DNA of 64,000 nt, taken from Aquisphaera giovannonii (GTDB lineage: Bacteria > Planctomycetota > Planctomycetia > Isosphaerales > Isosphaeraceae). The notes under the pieces were generated by a model. It searched no databases. It saw only the letters and a list, made by a program, of their open reading frames with translations, and was not told the origin of the DNA. This document shows, one piece after another, positions 53,527 through 61,650 of this stretch. Made by a program: the position numbers and the translations under genes. The stretch covers positions 8,494,001-8,558,000 of the forward strand of contig NZ_CP042997.1 in assembly GCF_008087625.1 (NCBI RefSeq), written 5' to 3'. The stretch's first letter is position 1. Every line of letters begins with the position of its first letter.

Positions 53527-55098
53527 TCACTTCGGGAAGAGGCCGGCGAGGGCCTGGATGAGGCCGGAGCCGTGGTGGGTCTCGTGGAAATCGTTGAGGT
53601 TGCGCATCAGGTCCCAGGCCACGAAGGAGGCGAAGACGATGCAGAGGGTGGCGAAGCAGAGCAGGCCGACCCAGAGCCCGCCCCACTCCGGCGCCGCCTC
53701 GCGGGAGATGACCATGGCCGGGGCGGGGCCGCTGGTGGCGCCCTCGTCGGACGACCAGGCGGTGGCCATCTCGCTGGAGACGGCCTCCTCGAAGCCGTCG
53801 TCCTCGTCCTCGTCGTCGCCGGCGAAGGCGGAGGGGGCCATGGCGGTGGCCGCGTTCTGGTCCACGTCCTCCTCGTCGATGGCGAAGACCTCGGAGCCGC
53901 TGTCGCTGTCCTCGATGTCGAAGTCGCTGGCCGCCTCGAGCTGCATGGTGTGGTCGTCGGACGACTCGTCGTCGGCGATGGACGGCACGTCGACCTCGAA
54001 GTCGGTGTCGTCGAAGATGTCCTTCTCCCCCTTCTTCACCGCGGGCGGGGGCGTGGCGGAGAGCGAGGGCCTGGGCTTGCCCGGGTCGGCCTTGGCGGGC
54101 TTGGCCGCCTCGGGCTTGAATGTCTTCAGCTCATCGTCGCTGAGCGGTGCCAGCTCGATGGATTCGTGCCCGCCCAGGTCGAAGGCGCCGGCGGTCTGGA
54201 GGTTGATCCCCGAGTCGCTGGGCCGCGACAGGTTGATCCCGGAGAGGTTGGGGTCGGCCGCCGTGACGTCCGAGTCGCTCGGCTTCAGCGGCGTGGACTC
54301 GAATTCGTCGCTGGCGTCCAGGGCGCTGAGCTCGAAGTCGCTGCCGGACTCGGGCTTGAGGACGTCGACGAGGTCGCTGGACGGATTCAGCTCGAAGTCG
54401 CTGTCGGACTCGGCCGCGGGGACCTCGGCGGAGGAGCCGACCATCGGGCTGGGGCGGACCGCGGTGTCGTTCGACCCGCTGCCGGCCGGGTGGAGGAACC
54501 CGTGGTCGGCGGTGTCGTCCTTGATGAGGGTCACGTCCGAGTCGCTCGGGTGACGGAGGTCCGGGTCGGGCGAGGCGAGGCGGACGTCGGAGTCGCTGGC
54601 CCCCTTGACGTTCTCCGGGACCAGGCGGACGTCGGAGTCGCTCGGGAGCTTGCCGGTCGACTTCATGCCGATGATGACCGAGCTGGACCCGGTCACCGGG
54701 TTGGGCGGGACGGACAGGTCGTCGAACAGGAGGTCGTGGTCGGAGCCCATCTCGGGGGCGGGCCGGTCATCGGACCTGCCGCCCTTGAAGGCGTTCAGGT
54801 CCATCGTCTCGTCGGCCAGGTCGGGCCTGGCCGCGCCGAGCTGGAACTCGGAGAGGTCCAGGTCCTCGACGTTCTCCGCGTCGGCGGCGGCGGGGACCTC
54901 GAGGTCGGAGAGCCGCAGCTCGGCGTCGCTGCCGAGGCCGCGGTGGCGGGCCAGCTCGTCGATGTCCACCACCCGGAACCGCCAGGAGCCGCCGTCCAGG
55001 AACGCGCGGATCTCGCGATGCTGGGCCTTCGACTTCAGCTCCTCCGGGCTCATGCCCAGGACGCGGGCGGCCTCTTCCAACGTGTAGAACTGTGCCAT
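53527..55098 (-). CDS. HTH (MerR/excisionase-like) protein with acidic SDSD repeats and C-terminal membrane anchor
   Basis: 523 residues. Residues 1-55 (FYTLEEAARVLGMSPEEL, REIRAFLDGGSWRFR, DIDELARHRGL) are a MerR-like/excisionase winged-helix DNA-binding domain. The middle, ~55-450, is low-complexity and very acidic, with recurring S-D-S-D-V/F-R/T-L words and long Asp/Glu/Ser tracts (DEDEDDGFEE). Near residue 485 a hydrophobic helix (GLWVGLLCFATLCIVFASF) precedes a short tail. It could tether chromosomal DNA to the membrane or act as a membrane-bound regulator, but no such function is shown. It stands alone; the neighbouring gene at 55226 is on the same strand, 127 bases upstream. Confidence 0.8.
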   Translation of the reverse strand: MAQFYTLEEAARVLGMSPEELKSKAQHREIRAFLDGGSWRFRVVDIDELARHRGLGSDAELRLSDLEVPAAADAENVEDLDLSEFQLGAARPDLADETMDLNAFKGGRSDDRPAPEMGSDHDLLFDDLSVPPNPVTGSSSVIIGMKSTGKLPSDSDVRLVPENVKGASDSDVRLASPDPDLRHPSDSDVTLIKDDTADHGFLHPAGSGSNDTAVRPSPMVGSSAEVPAAESDSDFELNPSSDLVDVLKPESGSDFELSALDASDEFESTPLKPSDSDVTAADPNLSGINLSRPSDSGINLQTAGAFDLGGHESIELAPLSDDELKTFKPEAAKPAKADPGKPRPSLSATPPPAVKKGEKDIFDDTDFEVDVPSIADDESSDDHTMQLEAASDFDIEDSDSGSEVFAIDEEDVDQNAATAMAPSAFAGDDEDEDDGFEEAVSSEMATAWSSDEGATSGPAPAMVISREAAPEWGGLWVGLLCFATLCIVFASFVAWDLMRNLNDFHETHHGSGLIQALAGLFPK

Positions 55099-55225
55099 GG
55101 ACGTGGTCCTCGCGGTCGAAATCGGCCGATCGGCCGGGGTGGAGTCGATTCAGGGGAGGCGGGGACCGCGACGGCGACGACGCGACGCTCGAAATCGCAT
55201 CCGATCACGCGGGGCGATCCCCGGA

Positions 55226-55672
55226 TTATCGCGGCGGCTGGGTCAGCGCCTTCACCATCGACTCGATGGCCGCCGGCTCCGGCGCCTGGTTGTTATAGTG
55301 CTCCAGCTTCAGGTCCCACTGGTACTGCCGGGCGGCTTCAAGCTTGAGCGCCCCCTTCGGATTGCTCGGATCGAGTCGATAGACGGCCAGCGCGTGCATG
55401 CGGGTGTCGACCAGGTAGAGCCACTGATAGGAGCCGGGGGGTGAGGTGACCATGGCGATCGTCCCGCCCGCTTCCCCGTTCGCCCCCCTGGCGGTCATGG
55501 CCTGCGGGAGGCCGCGTGACGACTCCATCCCCCTCGCCGGCCCGTCGGCCCCCCTGCCCGTCTGCGCCTCCGCCATCGGCCCGTGCATCCCGGCCGCCCA
55601 GGAGAGGATGACTCCCATGACCATGCCGGGGAGGCCGTACCGGATCATCCCTCCGCCGAATCGATTGACCAT
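55226..55672 (-). CDS. Small exported protein of unknown function
   Basis: 148 residues from ATG 55672 (MVNRFGGGMIRYGLPG), chosen because AAGGAGGA lies at 55681-55688 just before it; the longer frame to 55765 starts in Arg-rich non-protein sequence. The N-terminus has a hydrophobic segment (MIRYGLPGMVMGVILSWAAGMHG) like a signal peptide, then a Gly/Ala-rich linker. The C-terminal ~70 residues (GSYQWLYLVDTRMHALAVYR, EAARQYQWDLKLEHYNNQAP) form a recognisable but unnamed domain. No family recognised. Confidence 0.7.
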   Translation of the reverse strand: MVNRFGGGMIRYGLPGMVMGVILSWAAGMHGPMAEAQTGRGADGPARGMESSRGLPQAMTARGANGEAGGTIAMVTSPPGSYQWLYLVDTRMHALAVYRLDPSNPKGALKLEAARQYQWDLKLEHYNNQAPEPAAIESMVKALTQPPR

Positions 55673-56150
55673 CGCAACGATCCTCCTTGAAGCGCCATCG
55701 GCCTTGATCCTCAAGGCCGGATCACCTCGACGGCCCGCACCGGCACCCCACCTAGGCGGGCGCAAGCGTATGGACCTTTTTCGACTTCAGTCTACCACAC
55801 CGATCCGCCGAGTCGGGCCGGGCATGACAAAAGACGGGTAATCCGAATCCCTTCCCGGATCGCAGCCTGCCTACTCCTTACAATTCTAAGGGTTGGGCCG
55901 CTTCCCGCAAGTCCACCCGGCCCCCGCATCCAGGTCGAAATGTCCCCTCGCCCCTCGCCCAGCACCTGCCGATTGCCGAGGACCATGCAATCGACTTGCA
56001 TCCGGCAACGAGGAAGGGTTAGATTGTTGTTCAACATTTTTGCGGCAGCTGTCCGACACTGGCGGCAGCGGCGGGACATGGCCCGCGAGGAATGCGGCCG
56101 TGCCGGCCGATCTCGCGGCCGAGGACTCACGCCAAGGGGAACCGACCACG
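55673..56150. other. Divergent intergenic region
   Basis: 478 bases separate the minus-strand small exported protein from the plus-strand DUF1549/1553 gene. The stretch 56005-56045 is locally AT-rich and contains TGTTGTTCAACA (56025-56036), a short imperfect dyad that may be an operator or part of a promoter. No gene seen. Confidence 0.4.
55681..55688 (-). promoter_or_regulatory. Strong Shine-Dalgarno sequence for the small exported protein
   Basis: AAGGAGGA on the minus strand, eight bases before the ATG at 55672, decides this start over the upstream ATG at 55765. Confidence 0.75.
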
Positions 56151-58658
56151 ATGCGATCGAGACGCGGGGAGGGCCTCGTCGCGGGACCGGCCGCATGGTG
56201 GATCGCCGGATCTCTGCTCATCCCGGCCCTGGCCGGGGGCGCGGCGCCCGGGCGCCCGTCGGGGCCGTCGACCGTGGTGATGGAGCCGGTCGTCGCCCCG
56301 CTGGTCGGGCGGCATGCCTCGGCCCAGATGATCCTGACCGAGGGCCGGCCCGACGGCTCGTCCCGGGACCTGACCCGAGAGGCGTCCTGGACGAGCCTGG
56401 ATCCGACCGTCGCGGCCGTCTCGCCGCGCGGCCTCGTGAGCCCTCGGGGTAATGGCAAGGCGACGATCGTCGCGAGGGCCGGGTCGTCCGAGGTGAGGGG
56501 CGTGGTCGCGGTCCGCGGGATGGACGCCCCGGCGCCGGTCAGCTTCCGGCGGGACGTGATCCCGGCCTTCAGCCAGGCGGGCTGCAACACGGGGTCTTGC
56601 CACGGCACGCCGACCGGCAAGGGGGGATTCCGCCTGAGCCTCCGGGGCTACCTGCCCGACGAGGACTTCCTGACCCTGACGCGCGAGGCCAGCGGCCGGC
56701 GGATCAACGCGACGGCCCCCGACGACAGCCTCCTGCTCCGCAAGCCGCTGGGCGAGATCCCGCACGAGGGGGGCCTGAGGTTCGACCGACGGTCCGAGGG
56801 CTTCGAGCTGGTCCGGGCCTGGATCGCCGAGGGGGCGCATGACGTCGCGGCGAGCCCGGCGCCCGCGAAGCTGGAGATCGTGCCCGGTCCTCGGGTCCTG
56901 GTCGAGCCGGCGGACTCCCAGCAGATCGCCGTGCGGCTCCGCCACGACGACGGGTCGGTGCGGGACGTCACCACGCTCTGCTACTTCGACTCGTCGAACG
57001 CCGCGATCGCCGAGGTGAATCCCGAGGGCCTCGTCCGCTTCAGGGCGAGGGGCGAGGTCGCCATCATCGCCCACTACCTCAGCCTCGTCGCGAACGTCCG
57101 GCTCACCCACCTGGTCCGCATGCCCGGCTTCGCGGCCGCCCCCGTGGCCGAGGACGACGTCGTGGACCACGCCGTCTTCTCGAAGCTCAACCGCATGCAG
57201 ATCCCCCCGTCGCCCCCCTGCACCGACGGGGAGTTCCTCCGCCGCGCCTACCTCGACGTGATCGGCGTGCTGCCCACCCCGGCCGAGCTCGACGAGTTCC
57301 TCCGCGACGGAGGCGACGCGAGCGCGGGCGCCGGCAGCGACCGCGATGCCCGATCGCTGGCTCGCCGCGAACGCGTGGTCGACGCGCTGCTCCGCAGGCC
57401 CGAGTTCCACGACTTCTGGGCCTTAAAGCTGGCCGACGTCCTCCGGTCCAACGGCCGGCTGATCAAGCCGAAGGGGGCCCTGGCCTACCATCGTTGGATC
57501 CGCGCCGCGCTCGAGCGGGACATGCCCATGGACGAGTTCGCCCGGGCGCTCCTGACCACCAACGGCTCGACCTACGCGCAGCCCGCCGCGAACTATTACA
57601 GGACCTGCCGCGAGCCGGAGGCGGCCGTCGAGGCCACGGCGCAGCTCTTCATGGGCGTCCGGATTGGGTGCGCCAAGTGCCACAATCACCCCTTCGAGCG
57701 GTGGACCCAGGACGACTATTACGGCTTCGCCGCGTTCTTCTCCCAGGTCGGGCGCAAGAAGGGCAACCAGCCGGAGGAGGAGGTCATCTTCTCGACCCAG
57801 GCCGGCGAGGTCCGCCAGCCGAGGACCGGCCGGGTCATGAAGCCCAAGGCCCTGGGAGGCCCCGTGCTCGATGGGGCCGGCCCGGATCGTCGCGTCCGCC
57901 TGGCGTCCTGGCTGACCGGCGCGGAGAACCCGTTCTTCGCCCGTTGCCTGGTGAACCGCGTCTGGTACCACCTGATGGGCCGCGGGATCGTCGAGCCCGT
58001 GGACGACTTCCGCGACTCCAACCCGCCCTCCAACGACGAGCTGCTCGACGGCCTGGCGCGGCGGTTCGTTCACGACGGGTACAGCCTGAAGCGGCTGATC
58101 CGCACCATCGTCCTGAGCCGGACCTACGCCCTGTCGTCGGGATCGACGCCGGGCAACGCCGACGACGAGGTCTACTTCTCCCACGCGGCGACCCGGATGC
58201 TGCCCGCCGAGGTCCTGCTGGACGCGATCTCCGCGGTGACCGGCACCGCCACGACCTTCGAGGGGCTGCCCCGGGGATCGAGGGCGGCCCAGATCCCCGA
58301 CGGCAAGCTGGACAACCCGTTCCTCAAGACGTTCGGCCGCCCCGCCCGCGAGCTGACCTGCGAATGCGAGCGCGAGTGCGACCCGAACCTCTCCGAGGCC
58401 CTCCAGCTCATCGGCGGCGCCACGGTCAACGGCAAGCTGCACGACGACCACGGCCGGGTGGCGGGCCTGGCGGCGAGCGGCCTGCCGCCGGAGGACATCG
58501 CCCGGCAGCTCTACCGGGCGGCCCTGACCCGCGAACCCTCCCCCGGGGAGCTGGAGGCGGCCGTGCGGCACCTCAGGTCGGGAGCCGACCTCCGTCCCTC
58601 GATCGAGGACCTGGGGTGGGCCCTCATCAACTCCAAGGAGTTCCTCTTTCGCCATTGA
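56151..58658 (+). CDS. DUF1549/DUF1553 planctomycete exported protein with cytochrome-like domain
   Basis: 835 residues from ATG 56151 (MRSRRGEGL), with AAGGGGAACC upstream; the open frame continues back to 55893 but that part is not protein-like. An N-terminal signal-like segment (AGPAAWWIAGSLLIPALAGG) leads into a Big_2-like Ig domain. Then SQAGCNTGSCHG (Cys145, Cys150, His151) lies in the planctomycete cytochrome-c-like region, DUF1549 (AVFSKLNRMQIPPSPPC and DFWALKLADVLRSNG) and DUF1553 (RVWYHLMGRGIVEPVDDFR, IVLSRTYALSS). The motif has four residues between the cysteines instead of the canonical two. Role unknown; the family is abundant in Planctomycetes. The usual DUF1501 partner gene is not adjacent in this window. 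Confidence 0.9.
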   Translation: MRSRRGEGLVAGPAAWWIAGSLLIPALAGGAAPGRPSGPSTVVMEPVVAPLVGRHASAQMILTEGRPDGSSRDLTREASWTSLDPTVAAVSPRGLVSPRGNGKATIVARAGSSEVRGVVAVRGMDAPAPVSFRRDVIPAFSQAGCNTGSCHGTPTGKGGFRLSLRGYLPDEDFLTLTREASGRRINATAPDDSLLLRKPLGEIPHEGGLRFDRRSEGFELVRAWIAEGAHDVAASPAPAKLEIVPGPRVLVEPADSQQIAVRLRHDDGSVRDVTTLCYFDSSNAAIAEVNPEGLVRFRARGEVAIIAHYLSLVANVRLTHLVRMPGFAAAPVAEDDVVDHAVFSKLNRMQIPPSPPCTDGEFLRRAYLDVIGVLPTPAELDEFLRDGGDASAGAGSDRDARSLARRERVVDALLRRPEFHDFWALKLADVLRSNGRLIKPKGALAYHRWIRAALERDMPMDEFARALLTTNGSTYAQPAANYYRTCREPEAAVEATAQLFMGVRIGCAKCHNHPFERWTQDDYYGFAAFFSQVGRKKGNQPEEEVIFSTQAGEVRQPRTGRVMKPKALGGPVLDGAGPDRRVRLASWLTGAENPFFARCLVNRVWYHLMGRGIVEPVDDFRDSNPPSNDELLDGLARRFVHDGYSLKRLIRTIVLSRTYALSSGSTPGNADDEVYFSHAATRMLPAEVLLDAISAVTGTATTFEGLPRGSRAAQIPDGKLDNPFLKTFGRPARELTCECERECDPNLSEALQLIGGATVNGKLHDDHGRVAGLAASGLPPEDIARQLYRAALTREPSPGELEAAVRHLRSGADLRPSIEDLGWALINSKEFLFRH

Positions 58659-58849
58659 GCCGTATCGGAGGGGCTCACGCCCTCGGCGAGGGGTGCATGG
58701 CAGGTGAGCAGGCCCATCCGGGCCACATGGCGGCCCAGGCAGCGCCCGGGCTCGCCGTCGCCGCGCGGTATAATGGTCGATGACTTTCCCGCCGGCTCCG
58801 ACCGCGGCGACGCGTGCCGCCGGCCTCCATCCCTGGCCGAGGAACCGCG

Positions 58850-59467
58850 ATGAGCGACCCATCGAGCGAGCGCGTGCTGGTCGTCCCCTCCGCCGAGCTG
58901 GATAAGCTCGGGAGGTTCCAGGGGTTCGACGGCGAGGCCGAGCGCTACCTCTCCGCCCTGCTCGTCCCCGAGCTGATGTCGTACCGGCCCAGGTCGGAGG
59001 TCGAGGTGGACCCCGGCTTCAAGCAGATCATCCCTTACGTCATCCTCCGGTCCGGGGACCTCGTCTTCTGCTACACGCGAGGGAAGTCGCAGGGCGAGTC
59101 CCGCCTCCACCGCATGCGGTCGATCGGCGTGGGGGGCCACGTCGCCGAGGAGGACGCCGACGGCGGTTGCACCCGCTCCGCCTACGAGCTGGCCATGCGG
59201 CGGGAGCTCGAGGAGGAGGTGGAGATCGCCGCCCCGGGCACGATGCGGCTGGTCGGGCTCATCAACGACGACTCCACGCCGGTGGGCTCGGTGCACCTCG
59301 GGGTCGTCCACGTGCTCGAGCTCGAGATGCCCAGCGTCCGCCCCCGCGAGGAGGGCCTCGCCGAGGCCGAGTTCGTCGCCATCGACGAGCTCAACGCCGG
59401 CGACTACGAGTTCGAGACTTGGTCACAGATCTGCATCGACGCGTTCCTGCGGCCCCGCCTGGAGTGA
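58850..59467 (+). CDS. Nudix-domain protein, putative phosphohydrolase
   Basis: 205 residues from ATG 58850, with GAGGAACCGCG as ribosome binding site. The Nudix box is recognisable between about residues 90 and 125: SIGVGGHVAEEDA, followed by RRELEEEVEI (R-E-x2-E-E core). The N-terminal part (ERVLVVPSAELDKLGRFQGF) is family-specific and may be a substrate-binding cap. The end (AEFVAIDELNAGDYEFETWSQICID) is typical of Nudix proteins. Substrate not determinable. It lies 191 bases after the DUF1553 gene and converges on the hydrolase gene, overlapping it by 45 bases. Confidence 0.85.
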   Translation: MSDPSSERVLVVPSAELDKLGRFQGFDGEAERYLSALLVPELMSYRPRSEVEVDPGFKQIIPYVILRSGDLVFCYTRGKSQGESRLHRMRSIGVGGHVAEEDADGGCTRSAYELAMRRELEEEVEIAAPGTMRLVGLINDDSTPVGSVHLGVVHVLELEMPSVRPREEGLAEAEFVAIDELNAGDYEFETWSQICIDAFLRPRLE

Positions 59468-60679
59468 GGCCGGGCGGATCGTGGCCGCCTGGGTCGGCAG
59501 CGCCCCCTGGCGGGACGGGAGCGGCAGGGCCGGGCCCCGCCTCGAGAGCGCCACGCCGGGCTGGTGGCGGTCCAGCCATTCGAGCATGACGGGGAAGACC
59601 TCGCGGGGCGCGTGGACGCTCCAGGCGAGGTCGCAGTGGGCGTAGTCGGCGATGTGGCCGTTCGCCTTGCCGAAGACGTACATCGTCTTGTCGGGGCTGC
59701 TGAGGGCCTCGAACGTCATCCGCGTCGAGGGGACGTCGGAGATCAGGTCGGCCGCCCCGGCCACCAGAAGGGTGGGCGTCCGGATGTCCGGGAGCCGGGC
59801 GGCGTAGTCGATCCGGCCGTCCCCGGACAGCAGGTGCCCCTTCTTCAGATACGGCTCGAACTGGCGCAGCAGGCCCGGCCCGGGGTCCTCCAGCGTGTAG
59901 CCGTAGTAGCGCGAGATCGTCTTCGGGTCCACATTCTCCGCCGAGTAATAGAACTTGTTGATCCACTCCATGCCCGGCAGCTGGTGATAGGTCAGGGGGC
60001 GGCCCAGGCGGCCGGGGCTCGCCATGCAGAGCAGGGCGCGGATCGCCGCGTTCGCCCGGAGCATGTCGGTCTGCGGCGTCTTCGCCTGGATGATCGTCGC
60101 CCCCACGCCGATGAAGTTGGCGATCCGCTCCGGACGGCCGCTGAGCTCGAGGTACGGATACACGATCATCCCGCCCAGGCTGTGGCCGATCCAGTTGACC
60201 TGGTGGCGGCCGCTGTCCGCCTCGACGTAGTCGAGGATGGCCGGCATGTCGTAGCGGGCCAGGTCGTCGACGTTCCAGTCGCTCTCCCCGCGCTCGCGGA
60301 AGGGGGTCCCGCGGAGGAAGCGATTGACCCGGTCCTGGCGGCCCGGCCGCGCGTTCTCGCCGGAGGCGCGGATGTCGAAGACGTAGACCTCATAACCCTG
60401 GGACGTGAGCTGGGCCGGCAGATGGTCGTCCGTCAGGGTCCAGAATGTGGCGTTCAGCCCCATGCCGTGGCAGAGGATCACCGGGAGCTTATCGGGGTCG
60501 GGATTCTCGGGCCGGTAGTGACGGACGCCCAGCCGCCAGCCATCCTTGGTGTAGGCGTAGCCGTCGGTGCAAGGGCGGAGGTCCGGCGAGGGGGCCTTCG
60601 CCCGCATCGAGGCGCAGCCCGACATCCCGAGGGCGATCACGAGCCATAGGGCGGTCAGTCCCCCGGCGCACCGGTTCAT
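59423..60679 (-). CDS. Alpha/beta-hydrolase lipoprotein
   Basis: 418 residues. The first 22 residues are a lipoprotein signal peptide (LWLVIALGMSGC, lipidated Cys22). Catalytic features: VILCHGMGLNATFW (oxyanion loop), GHSLGGM with nucleophile Ser167, Asp311 in LLVAGAADLISD, and His342 in GHIADYAHCD. The domain layout is like triacylglycerol lipase/esterase-type hydrolases. Substrate unknown. The last ~50 residues are Pro/Ala-rich and overlap the Nudix gene's 3' end by 45 bases. It stands alone, divergent from the LemA gene. Confidence 0.85.
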   Translation of the reverse strand: MNRCAGGLTALWLVIALGMSGCASMRAKAPSPDLRPCTDGYAYTKDGWRLGVRHYRPENPDPDKLPVILCHGMGLNATFWTLTDDHLPAQLTSQGYEVYVFDIRASGENARPGRQDRVNRFLRGTPFRERGESDWNVDDLARYDMPAILDYVEADSGRHQVNWIGHSLGGMIVYPYLELSGRPERIANFIGVGATIIQAKTPQTDMLRANAAIRALLCMASPGRLGRPLTYHQLPGMEWINKFYYSAENVDPKTISRYYGYTLEDPGPGLLRQFEPYLKKGHLLSGDGRIDYAARLPDIRTPTLLVAGAADLISDVPSTRMTFEALSSPDKTMYVFGKANGHIADYAHCDLAWSVHAPREVFPVMLEWLDRHQPGVALSRRGPALPLPSRQGALPTQAATIRPASLQAGPQERVDADL

Positions 60680-61037
60680 GGGATGGGCGGATCCTTCCGG
60701 CCAACGACAAAGCCGCGGTCGTCCTGACCTTGCGGCGGAGCGAATCTTAAGCGCGGAGGCGAATTCTGGGAATGCGAGCTAGCCCCTCGCCCGCACCGCC
60801 CGTCTCAGCATCGCCCGGGAGCCCGCCTCGGCTTGAGTCTTTGGACGGGAGCCGACGCCCGAGGCGGGGTCCAACCGCCGACCCCTCCGCCCTGCGAATC
60901 GACGGCACCTTGCCCCTTTCCCCTTGTTTCCCCCGCCCGTCCCACCGAAGATCAGGGCCATCGGCGCCGAAGGGAGCCGGCACGCTCGGGACCGTCACGG
61001 ACGCAACCAGGTCGCTTCGTCGGGGAGGCTTGCATCC
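60680..61037. other. Divergent intergenic region between hydrolase and LemA genes
   Basis: 358 bases, no convincing gene on either strand. It should hold the promoters of both neighbours. GGGGAGG at 61022-61028 is the ribosome binding site of the LemA gene. Confidence 0.45.
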
Positions 61038-61640
61038 ATGCCCTTCGGATTCTGGGGTGTCGTCGGGATCGTCGCGCTGGTCGTCGTCTTCGCCCTGATC
61101 TGGGTGGCCGGGGCGTACAACTCGCTCGTGGCCCTGCGTAACCGGTTCCGGACCGCCTTCAGCCAGATCGACGTCCAGCTCAAGCGCCGGCACGACCTCA
61201 TCCCGAACCTGGTGGAGACGGTCCGGGGCTATCTCGCCCACGAGAAGGGGACGCTGGAGGCCGTGACCGAGGCCCGCAACAGGGCGGTCTCGGCGGTGCA
61301 GTCCGCGGCGGCGAATCCCTCCAGCGCGTCCGCGATGGCGGGCCTGGCCGCCGCCGAGAGCCAGCTCACCGGCTCGCTCGGCCGCCTCTTCGCCGTGGCC
61401 GAGGCCTACCCCGACCTGAAGGCCAATCAGAACATGGTGGCCCTCCAGCAGGAGCTCGCCGCGACCGAGAACCAGATCGCCGCGGCCCGGCAGGTGTTCA
61501 ATGCGTCGGTCATGAACTACAACACGACCCTGCAGAGCTTCCCGACGAACCTCGTGGCCAATGCCATGGGCTTCGCCCCGGCCCAGCTCTTCGAGCTCGA
61601 GAGCGACAAGGAGCGGCAGGTGCCGCAGGTCTCGTTCTGA
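61038..61640 (+). CDS. lemA: LemA family protein
   Basis: 200 residues from ATG 61038 (MPFGFWGVV), chosen for GGGGAGG at 61022-61028; the longer frame to 60924 is rejected. One N-terminal helix (GVVGIVALVVVFALIWVAG) is followed by the LemA core: LVALRNRFRTAFSQIDVQLKRR region, HDLIPNLVETVRGY, and YPDLKANQNMVALQQELAAT, ENQIAAARQVFNASVMNYN and FPTNLVANAMGF. Family members are membrane-anchored proteins of unclear function, often beside a peptidase or TPM-domain gene; here no such partner is seen. It converges on the HrpB gene with 10 bases between the ends. Confidence 0.92.
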   Translation: MPFGFWGVVGIVALVVVFALIWVAGAYNSLVALRNRFRTAFSQIDVQLKRRHDLIPNLVETVRGYLAHEKGTLEAVTEARNRAVSAVQSAAANPSSASAMAGLAAAESQLTGSLGRLFAVAEAYPDLKANQNMVALQQELAATENQIAAARQVFNASVMNYNTTLQSFPTNLVANAMGFAPAQLFELESDKERQVPQVSF

Positions 61641-61650
61641 CCGCGCGAGG

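Noticed and set aside
56127-58862. Two minus-strand frames of 427 and 479 codons within the DUF1549/1553 gene.
   Set aside because: Antisense shadows; the plus-strand protein has family motifs over its full length.
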